Shown here one piece after another: positions 1 to 10,800 of a stretch of DNA of 64,000 nucleotides. Position 1 is the first letter of the stretch, and every line of letters starts with the position of its first letter. This DNA comes from Astropecten irregularis (Eukaryota > Echinodermata > Asteroidea > Paxillosida > Astropectinidae). The stretch lies in assembly GCA_963971285.1 (NCBI GenBank), contig OZ020259.1:2728001-2792000 (forward strand), written 5' to 3'. The position numbers and the translations under genes are program-made. Below the pieces are notes generated by a model, which made no database searches, had not been told where the DNA came from, and saw only the letters and a program-made list of their open reading frames with translations.

Positions 1-102
1 AAACTACCATTTTGTTTTTAAACACATGTTTTTAGGAATTTCTCATTAAATTGCATGATGGAAGCTCACCACCTGTGAACTGCATGCTTTGGCCTCTGAG
101 TC

Positions 103-445
103 TGAAGTTAAGAAGAGAAACTTAAAATACTGGTTGGACCCAGCCACTGAAAAGCCAGGCCAGGCCTGGGCTTTGCCTAGTGTCTTTTTTGGGGGCTTCT
201 ATAATCCCTAGCCATTACTATCGACTTCAAGCCTCTGCTTTGTTCAGGATCAAAGCTATAGCTGGCATAAACTTTGTTGACAGATATTGAAACCATATTG
301 ATCATGGACAGTATCTAGAAGGCAGGTTTAATTAATTTTTAAGCAGCAGTGAAGTTCAGAGCTAGCAAAATGAGTATTACAGGCCTGAAGGCCCAGGCCT
401 GGCCAGGCTTTTCAGTGGCTTGGCCTGACCAGTATCAAAGTTCCT
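103..445. mobile_element. fold-back element, family D (AGGCCAGGCCTGG)
   Basis: Left arm AAATACTGGTTGGACCCAGC, CACTGAAAAGCCAGGCC; right arm is its complement (GGCCAGGCTTTTCAGTGGC, CTGACCAGTAT). Related copies lie at 5731-5870, 24631-24975 and 26450-26660, all inside RIM introns. Confidence 0.7.
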
Positions 446-590
446 CTTCCTTTAATACTGCTAGTCACAATTTCGATGGCTCTCTGCCTCTAAATTCCAT
501 GCTTAACTATCCAACCTCATTACACTTTTTTCTTCATTTTTCTGGCACCCACACACACTAATTTGCACTTAAATCAATGCTTAGAGACCA

Positions 591-900
591 GGGGCCGATT
601 TCATAAACCTCCGCGACGCATCGCAACTCAAAAGCACTCCGCACTTGCGCTAAAAATAGCACCGGATCTCAGACAAACATTGCAACCATGCAAACGTGCG
701 TGCGTGTGCACGTGCATGTACACTACGTATGTGAGACAATGTTTGTCTGACATCCGGGGATTTTGTGACGTCATTAGAGCGGAGCGCTATTTGCGACCCA
801 TCTTAGCTGCGACGCGTCACTTAGATGCGATGAGTCCATAGAGAAAGGATGCGTCTTATAAAACTCTGCGACGCGTCGTAAGTTTTATGAAATCGGCCCC
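591..900. mobile_element. fold-back element, family E, CpG-rich
   Basis: Ends are mutual complements: GGGGCCGATTTCATAAA at the left, TTTATGAAATCGGCCCC at the right, with CGACGCATCGC / GCGACGCGTCG inside. No coding capacity. The outer ends resemble family A. Confidence 0.75.
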
Positions 901-1263
901 TGTACTTGTATTATTGATAATTATTCCATTGCATTTCTTAGCTCATAATTGGTTTTGTGACACTTTTGAATTCAATTTCGTTTCTCCTGTTGAAATTTTA
1001 CTTTGTTGAAACTCTCTGTGGCTATACTTCCTGCTATCTGTACTTAAGCATGGAGGAAGGTCTTTTCCTTCCTCCATGACTTAAGCAGCTTTTAGTCTTT
1101 GCACTAAATTGTACTAACATCAAGATATCTGGGCCCATCGTTCTGTGTTTACTGTTAGTGTAGAATTGGCACTTACAGAAGCAGACAGTTAATTCTGTGC
1201 TTACGAAATCCTATTTTATGGATTTGCAAGAAATTTTTAGTTGTGTGCATGCGTATTTCGCAT

Positions 1264-1409
1264 AATGGGAGACTTTTGAGAATCGGTCTTCAAGTCAACA
1301 TCGCACGCGCACGGACAACAGCGCAGGCGCAAAACAACGCGCGCATGCTCACAATTGCGTATGTGTGCGCTGTTGACCTGAATACCGGTTCTCCAAAGTC
1401 TCCCATTGT
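1264..1409. mobile_element. fold-back element, family C, copy 1
   Basis: Inverted ends AATGGGAGACTTTTGAGAA and TTCTCCAAAGTCTCCCATT, with a core of alternating CpG/GpC words (GCGCACGCGCA, CGCGCGCATGC). The same family recurs at 4631-4748 and 6333-6438. Confidence 0.75.
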
Positions 1410-1592
1410 TTGCCACGAATTTTATGATGTCAAATTTGCGGTGCTTCGCAATTCGCAGAAAGTGTGAACTGGGCTTAACGTACATTTTCTTAATTGTTTG
1501 AGAAATTATATTAGTTTGAATAACAGATTCTTCTTTCAGGAAACAAAACTTTGTTTATAACTTTCATTTGTAATCCTTCGTCATTGATTCAG

Positions 1593-1812
1593 CACCCGGT
1601 CACGTGGACGCCGGATCAAGACAATATGAGGCTGATCGGTCACATGATCCTGAAGAAGAGCCAGGGCGACATCATCACGCCGCAGGACTCCAGTGCCATC
1701 CTGGGGTTGAAGGTCAAAGGAGGCAAGATGAAGGAGCCGGGCAAGCTGGGAGCATTCATTTCCAGGGTCAAGCGAGGGAGCATTGCTGACACGGTTGGCC
1801 ACCTCAGAGCAG
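1593..1812 (+). CDS. RIMS: RIM exon: first part of PDZ domain
   Basis: Acceptor TCATTGATTCAG and donor AG/GTAGG; phase 0 in, phase 1 out. Encodes HPVTWTPDQDNMRLIG, then the carboxylate-binding loop LGLKVKGGKM and IADTVGHLRA, closely following the RIM PDZ domain. An alternative acceptor at 1539 would keep the frame open but adds residues unlike the family, so 1593 is preferred. Confidence 0.93.
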
Positions 1813-4800
1813 GTAGGATTGAAGAGGTCAAGTTGATGGTCGATCGAGTAGTTTCAGACTCGATATCTTGTGGATGATGCTACTGTACTTGGGCTTTTCA
1901 CACTATCCAAAATCTTGGTGCTTCAGACAGTTTCTGAAGCAGGAATGTGTGTCTTAAAAGGAGCAAATAGGATTTGCAAAGATGTGCGCTTTTGGCTGAA
2001 TTTGGTACTTAAACAGAAGTGAAGGTCTTAAACTTCTTTACAGACATTGTTTCATGTACCTTTGTACGCTCTGTTCATCTGGATAGCAGAAATATGACCG
2101 AAAAAATCTTCCCCCCTCCGAATCCTTCACGGTTACACCACGCTTTTGAAATGCTACTAAATCATTCGGACGATCGATCTTTTTAAAAAACACCAAATCG
2201 TGATTTCCTTGAAAAACCCAGCATCTGATAAACCAAGATTTCCCATGGTGACCGTTTGCACTGTTTACGAACTGTTCAGTCCATCTGTCTCAAACTCAAT
2301 AATATTTTTTTTGGAGGCCTCGGAAATCCTGTACGCTGGCTTTAACTACATGTATGAAAACATATTGCCTTGATTATATTCATCTTTATTTGTAAGTGTC
2401 TGGAAAAATCCATGAACATGTAGCTATTGGTAACGTGTTACATGCAAACCATTCAACACTTGAATTAGAGAGAAAAAAAGCCACTACATGATGAGGGAAG
2501 GACGTTATCTTTAAAGCTCAATAAAAAACCTTTCTCCGTAATGAAACCATGAACAACATAAAACACAACTCGAAACGAAACCAAAAGCAAAAAAACAACC
2601 AGCCATCATCAGCTTTGATGTGTCGTCAGCAGCCGTCAGAGTCTAGTACTTAGTCGTCATCTCTGACTCTGACCTCCTCCCGCAATTTCGAGGAAATCAT
2701 GGGACATGACGACGATGGCTCGTAACGAATTTCCTTCATTATTGCATGAAGATTGTCTGGGTATATAGGCTTGCCGCTATACACGTGCAGCTGTTTATGT
2801 CGTCGCAAAAGTTTGACATGCTGCGATAGTGAAATGTCAGGAGGCTGTGTGTTATATGGGAGTGGCGAAGATCGAAGGTAGCTCAGGATGGGTAGGGAGG
2901 GGGGGGGGTTGCTAGAGGAGGGGGCCCTGCTGTGAATGTTCATGACAGAAGCCATCAATATATTGGACTTCTTGGAATTTTACCTAATTTGATATGAATG
3001 TTGGCCTTTGGTTGTGATGCATCGAAGGAGAGACACTTCTTATTAAAAATGAATGTTTTACTGTTGAGTTCATTAGTTCATTAGTTTAATCAGTTATTAA
3101 AGGGATGGTACAGAATAGGTAATACAAAATACACTTCAAGATCACAGATTCACATAAAACTTACACAGTATAATGGTGATGATAGGAGAAAACATCCCAT
3201 GAAATGCTTTTGTCTGAAATGCCATATTCGTTGAGAAATAAATGAATCTATTTTTCCGATTGAAATAAATCGCTCCAAAGCGTTTTATTCATTTGTTGAA
3301 ATGTGTAAACAGGTTTTCACTATTTTCTCGTGACCCAGATGGCTGATGATTGACCTCAAACTTCTACAGGTTTGTCAGTTAAGGTATATGATGGATTACA
3401 TAATGTGCTTTCTCTGCAGGCGATGAGGTCCTATCGTGGAACGGTCATAACTTGCAAGGCAAAGACGTCAACGAAGTCTACACGGTCATCTTTGAGTCGA
3501 AAAGCGAACCGCAAGTGGAACTGTACGTGGCTCGGCCTATGGGGTAAGCGATTCATAATAATCTTGTAATGTTCTAGTATGCACCCCCCTCCCTTATGTC
3601 CTGATCCCTGTTATCAATTTTGTAAACTTTACTTGCATGTTCTTGACAACTTGTCATTTAATAGCCTTTGAGAAAGATCCTGCTAGGATCGAAACGCGTC
3701 AGGCCTGCTGAACTCCAAGCATTTTATAAATTTCAGGTCATTATTTTTGCTAATGAGCAGTTTGCAGCCTTTTTTTAACTTGTATAATTTCACCTTTGGC
3801 CCCGTTGGCCCTGTTGTAACTCAATGGAATACAATTGAAATTGACTGACATGGATTCTTTGCTTGTGTTGCAGCGGTGAAATGGACCAGACGACCCGGGA
3901 GAAGATAGCCCAGCAGTTTCGGTCGCATCGACCGGATTCCATCACCAAGCGATCAAGTCAAAGTAAGCATCTATTATCCTCACAAGCCCTGTTTTTTCTA
4001 ATCATGGAGAAAACAAAATTGATGTGTCAGTGCCGACTTTCCTAGAACATCATGGGCGTTTACGCCGATCCGACGGCGCGACCTTTGAGGTCGAAAACAC
4101 CCGCCATTACTGCAGTGTCCCCGCCCGTATTTCGTTCGTCAACAAAATAATTTACGTCCGCCGCATGCTATACTACAGGGTATACGTCCCCTAATCATGG
4201 GACATACACCCTGCAAAATTATTTTTGTTGCCGTACAAAAGGCGGGCAGGGACACTCCAGTAATGGCGGACAGCATAATCATGCTGTCGGATCAGTCTAT
4301 ACACAGTGTAGTGTACAGATATGTCTTGGTTAGGTGTGTAGGTGTTCGTTCTTTTGACGTTGCAGGCTCCAGCGGCTACGAGTCGACGACCAAGCACAAG
4401 GAGGAAGAGGAGATTCCTCCGCAGGTCCGTCACAAGCGGCCGTCCGTCACCATCACCTCCCCGGGGAGTCCTGGCATGACGAGAAGGAACGGCTCTCCCC
4501 TGGTACATGGTGAACTCCAGGTAAAACGTACTTGCATTAAAACTTCAAAGATCAATTTATATGCAGTTTCCTTTCCATAAGGGACAAAAAGAAAGTGAAA
4601 TCTTGGCTGATAAACATTTTTGATGTTCCAGAATTCAACAGCGCACGCGCATGCACAATAGCGCAGGCGCAAGATGCGCATGCTCACAATTGCGTGCGCG
4701 TGAGCGTGCACTGTTAACTGAAGACTGGTTCTCCAAAGTCTCCCATTGTACCAGACAAAAGCCTATTGATGTATAGCACTAAACATGCTGAATGTCAAAG

Positions 4801-7800
4801 GTCTTTAATGGCAAAACAATATAAGCAGTTATGGTATAACTTCAGGAATATCCTTCCAAACCTATAAAAGGCATATCCTTAGATGCGATACAGTCTCAGC
4901 AGCTTGTTCCTGTTCCTCAAACATGTCTGACTTCGTTCTTTGTTGTTAATATCGTAGATGAAGCTCTGGTATGACAGCACCAACTATCAGATCGGCGTGA
5001 CGATTCTCAGCGTCCAGGGACTCCAGCCACGGGAAAAGACAGGCGAACTGCGCAACCCCTACATTAAGATGTATCTACATATACTTCCAGAAAGGAGGTA
5101 GGTGATTGTGTAATCAATCAATCAATAGATCGTAGATCGTACAAGATCATTCAGAGGAGATATAACATGGTGTCACCGCAAGCCTATCGTTTTTGAAATT
5201 GTAAGGTTGATTTGAAACAATTTTCTGTTCTATTACTGAAAATACATCACCTTCGATACCTACAAAATGCATTTCCTAATGCGCATGCGCAAGCATAACC
5301 GCTGAAAATAACAAAAAACGACGTCACCCCACACACACACACATTGCATGACACAGGGCTTGATCAACTCCAAGATCGCCCCTCTATCGTATTTGAAATT
5401 GTAAGGTTGATTTGAAACATTTTTCTGTCTGTTTCTTTTTCTGCCCTCTTTAGTGACGAGAGTAAACGGCGTACAAAGACACTTCACAAAACCCTGAATC
5501 CCAAGTGGAACCAGACCTTCCTGTATGGGCCCTTCAAGAGGTCAGAGTTCAAAGGTTATACCTTGGAGGTCACCGTCTGGGACTTTGAACACTATGGTGC
5601 TAAAGAGTTTTTAGGGGAGGTACGTATACTGAGAGTAAAGCACTAAAAAACGGTAGAGAAATTGTGAGCCTCTTGTTCCCAGTCGATCACCGTTAAATTT
5701 CAAACCCACTCTAGGGAGTGACACTTTAATACTGGCCCAGCCACTGAAAAGCCTGGCCAGGCCCAGGACTTCACTAGAATAGAGCTGCCAAAAATCAATC
5801 AAGCTCGGCTTCTGGATACTGTTTTCATGATCAATGCGGACTCAATCTGTCAATCAGGTTTATGCAAACTGTGGCCGCTGGGGGCTCTGGCAGTCCGCGT
5901 CCGCATTCACAATGCCGTGATCAGCGAACTGTGGACTGGTCACTCCAGCGGACCTCACTAGTACGGCTCAATCTGCGGTCAGCTGGGGGCTTGTCCTCAG
6001 TGTGTCCCATCAATTTCTAGCATTTAACCCTCTATGATGTTGTCTGAACCTCCTCGCAGGTCATGTTAAGCCTGGAGACCGTACCTCTGGACGATGAGCC
6101 GCACTGCTACTCACTACGCAGCCACAACAAGCAAGTCCCCCTTCCCTTAGCCTCCCCGATCCCCGCCCGCCACCAGATGAAGCACTCGCATCGCAACAGC
6201 GACACCGGAAGCCGGGAGCAGTTATCGTCCCCGGCCTCCGGTGGTCGCATGACTGACAGCGAGTTCTCCGATTGGGACGACGGTATTGGAGTGGTCACCG
6301 GTAAGCTAAACTCCCAAATTATATCAGTCATAATGGGAGACTTTTGAGAACCTGTCTTCAAGTCGATCAACAGCGCACTCGCACGCACGCGCAAAACAAC
6401 GCTGTTGACTCAAGACCGGTTCTACAAAGTCTCCCATTCAACGGAATTTAGCTTATTGAACCGCTGTGGAGCTTAATTACCCAGCCTGTGGACTTGAATA
6501 CATACCCAAGCCTGCATTTGATATTGTGTTTAGTCCCACACTAACAAATCCACTGATTACCCATCTGGCGGCAATTTCACGGCCCTGCTTAGCAGAAAAA
6601 ATTTGCTAACCATGAAATATCTGTCTTAATAATAACAGGATTAACAACCAAATTTCACATGTGATTGTTCTTTGGCTGTTGTTCGCAGACCATGAATATC
6701 AAATGGAATTTATAATGGTGGTCTGTTTTATTGAGCAAGACATTTTGTGCTAAGCAATTTTTTTTCGTGCTTAACAGCTCCATGAAATTGGTCCGTCAGA
6801 TTCATTGATACAATGCCAGTCATTACTAAGCATGAAATTTAATCTCTATCAAGATCATGTCTAACCCTCTTACCACAAAAAGGAATAGAACGACAACTTC
6901 ATTATCTCAATATGCCGCTTACTGTATTAACTCTACTGTTGTATCCTAAGATGGTTGTGGTGCATGGTCATTTTAATAACATTAACATTCTCACCAAGAT
7001 CCTAATACAACATAACAGTACGGTATTCCGGAGGTCGCTGGTTCGAATCCCACTCCAATTACCTCATTCATCTATCGTAGCCATGTCCATTTTTTTTTTT
7101 TTGGGGGGGGTGGGGTCTTTTGTCGTGTATGATACTGTCCGAATGTAGAATGGTATACTTCACTTTGCTGATAGACTTCATTCTGAACACAGTTTGAAGT
7201 CAGACAGTGTCTTGGTTTTATAGCCTTTTTGGTTGGTTGGCTTGTTTTAAAACCACCGTTAGTGTTAGTTTTTATATCCAAGGTCTGATAATCATTGGCC
7301 CAACCTAAAACTGATGAAATAGTAATACGCGTATAGAGACATCTCACATTCGTATCGTACGTTGTACGATCACACTTCTATTTCGTTCGCACATCTCGTA
7401 TTAAGGTCTCAACGTTTCGACTAGTCTGCTCTAGTCCTCATCAGGAGACAGATTGAAATGAGAGATGGGAGGTCCTCATATATGAGTGCTATTAATATCA
7501 TCATTGTTAATTTCATTGCATTACACCGGAACATTGCATTTCCATTGTCATAGTTCCCCCACCCCTCCCCCCTCCCCCACCCCCTTGGTATCTCTTCTCT
7601 ATTAATCCCCTATCTAATCTCTATAAACCTCCCCCTCTATATATTGCTGTAGCGGCATCCGTAGTGGGAGTTGGTGACGGTGCATCCTCGCACGTCGAGT
7701 GTTGCCCGACGCCGTCAGTGAACGAAGGTGACTGGACCAAACACAGTGGACGTACATTATTACCCCCACCCTCCCCCCTCACCTATATACAGGGTGTACG

Positions 7801-10800
7801 TCCCAAAATAAACGCAACACTTGTGTCGAGAACTATTATATGAAAATTAAACTATTTATATTTTTAAGATTCACATATGTGATACAGCTATGTCTTGGCT
7901 ATCACCATGTAGAATTTGAGCAAAATTTGACTAAAATTGAGTGGAAAAACAAAGACTGAATTACCAAACCTCAAAAACCGATTTTCATCTTTCTTTCATA
8001 CACATTATGTGTGCATTGACCTCTTTTTGTGTTATCCTTGCAAATTTGTTTTTATGGAGTACTCTTTCAATTGGTCATATTTTTGCCAATTTCAGCCCGA
8101 TTCTGCTTAAATTCTACATGGTGATAGCCAAGACATGGCTGTATCACATATCTGGATCTTGAAGTTATAGACAGTTTAATTTTCATGTAATAGTTCTCGA
8201 CTGAAGTGTTGCGTTTTTTGTTGCGACACCCTGTATATAATACCCCTAACCCTCACACCACGCCTCCTTATCTTAATATTCTCAACCCTGCTCATCAGCC
8301 TAGTTCCTCCAGTAGAAAATGACATCCTTTTCAAAACTTCAGTGTACTTTTTGTCTGCAATTTTTCTCCAATTTTACCGGTAGTCTTTTGTATATATGCT
8401 GTGTCGAGAATGTCAGGTTCGTGCGCTATAACAGCCCGACCGTGTAATTGTTATTCTGGTTGTCATGGCGTCTTATTGATTTATTGATATATATCTATAT
8501 ATATATTATATATATATGTATATCTATACTTGTTTGCTTTACCCATTCTCTGGTTGTTTTTTTTCTACTACTAACATGTACCGTTGAACCTTGTCGTTAA
8601 GTTAACATGTGGTGTAAACATACCATAAACAAACATGGCCCACATTCAACTACATGTGTTTTAATGACATCTTTTGTCGGAAGGGGGGGGGTGGTTGCTA
8701 GGTTAATATTTTACCGATATTTGTTGCCACGGTTTTGTTTTGTTTACCATTTGGGTGTAGCTGGAGTTCATTGAAAGGGCGATATTTTAAGATGTTCAAA
8801 TTGATAATTTACATTTTTTGGGTGGTTTGAAATCGGAGACCGAGCTTGACCTGCAAACTGTGGCCGTTTACGAGACTGAGGCTCAGACTCTAGCTGTCTC
8901 AGGCTCCTGCCCCATTTTCATGAATCCATTCCGAAACGAAGGGAATCCATTCCAAAATAACGGAAATAGCCCTAATGGAGGCTTTTGGCAGCGGTTCGGA
9001 AGGAGATTCTTTAGCTTGAAAAGGAAAATGGAGCTTCAGCTTCAATGAAAAATCACAACCTATATTTTCAGCATATGGATGACAGAGCCTGAGCCTGAGC
9101 CTAAGCCTCCGTTTCGTAAACCCCCTGTATGCCCAGAAGGAGGTTATTAAAGATGGGGTGTTTGTTTGTTTGTTGGGGTCTTTGTTTGTTTGTCAGTTTG
9201 TTGAAAAACCTAATGTGTAAAAGCATGGTATTATAACCACAAACAGCATATCTCCCCCATTTATTGTTTCCTTATGTCCGTCACCCTTTTACTAACATGT
9301 TTGATTATTTCAAAACGTCTCCGATTTCTTCCTTGGAGAATTTAGATTTTGATTGTATTATCCGTATATGATTGACAAATCCTTATATTAAACACGTTGG
9401 ATTTTAATATCAAAAGATGTTTAGATTGAATGTATTTCAATGTGTCACTAACATCCCCATGTCGTAGGTACGTCTGCAGCCGATTTCACAAAATGTTGCA
9501 ACAGTTGCATAACTTAAGGTACTCAACTTTACTTAAGTTACGCAACGTGCAAATGTTGCATTTATAAGTTTCATGAAACAGGCAAAACTTGTGCAACCTA
9601 AGGCTCAAAATGTTACGTAAGTTACGCAACAAAATGTTGAATACGCAACATTTTAAGTTTTGTGAAATCGACTGCAGTACCTTAAATTAAACTGTTTAAT
9701 GCATGCCTTGCTTTACTAGTTCCTTATGCAAACAATCCAAAATCCGTGCTGCGCCAGTCAAAAAGTAATTATGTGCATTTTACTGCATTTTCTTTGATAC
9801 ACAAATGCCGTTTTTTATGATACTTGTAGAAAGAGTGCCCTTTCCCATATTTCCATCACCAGTTCTCACTTCTAGCAGCAGATGTCTCAGTTACCCACCT
9901 GGGGCCAATTTCACGGCCCTGCTTAGCACGAAAAATTTGCTTACCATGAAATGTCTGTCTTGGTAAAAACAGGGTTAACAACCAAATGTCCATGTGTAGT
10001 GTATCACTTGTGATTGTTCTTTGGCTATTGTTCACTGACCATGAATATCAAATGGAATTTTTAACGGTGGTTTGTTTTTATTTTATTGGGCAAGACATTT
10101 TTGTGCTAAGCCATTTTTTTGTGCTTAGCAGCTCCATGAAATTGGCCCTAGAGGTAATTTCATAGAGCTGCTTAAGCACCAAAATGTGCTTAAGCAACAC
10201 ACACCTTGGTAAATAAAATCAGTATGCCAGCCAAAACTCCTTGTGAATGTTATGGTCAGTAAACAATGGCCAAATACAACAACAGCTGTAAACATCATAT
10301 GAAAATTTGGGTGGTAAATTATGTTTGATCAAGGAAGACTTTTCATGCTTAAAAGTAGTATCATACTTTGGTTTTTGTCAAAGAAGTACAGATTCATGGG
10401 CAAAAATATCAAAGAAGATACAGTAACAGTCATCTGTGAACATTTCAATTCCATACGGTGCCCACTTTTTGAGAAAATCGTGAAAAACGGCCACAGTATT
10501 TCTTAAGTCTTTTCTCTTTTATTTTTGATCTTTTAAAAGATCAAAAAGATTTTTGGTTGTTGTTTTACTAATTTCTGGATAAATACACCATTTCAGGTGG
10601 AAACATTTGGACGGTATGTTTCCACCACCACCATCTTCATACCCTGTAAGTTATACGTAAATCTGTGAACATTTCTGTTTTGGTCTCTTACCAAAGTATG
10701 ATACTACCTTTAACATCAAGGGATAGCTAAGTATTGAATCAACTCTGCAATGTGTATAGTGGTGTGCTTTTGTCTTATCTGTAAATCTCTTTTGGTTTTA

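Larger units (their letters stand above)
1..1592. other. intron upstream of the RIM PDZ exon, filled with fold-back repeats
   Basis: No exon was recognised here. The stretch holds a fold-back element at about 103-445, a CpG-rich fold-back at 591-900 and a third one at 1264-1409, separated by AT-rich sequence. The PDZ exon begins in phase 0, so an upstream exon outside or at the edge of the window must end on a complete codon. Confidence 0.6.

Noticed and set aside
1540..1592. Upstream extension of the PDZ exon to the acceptor at 1539
   Set aside because: The frame stays open, but the residues do not resemble RIM, while the acceptor at 1592 places HPVTW at the exon start as in the family.
8818..9048. 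76-codon frame as an extra RIM exon
   Set aside because: No fitting acceptor and donor in phase 1, and a related repeat occurs near 23100.
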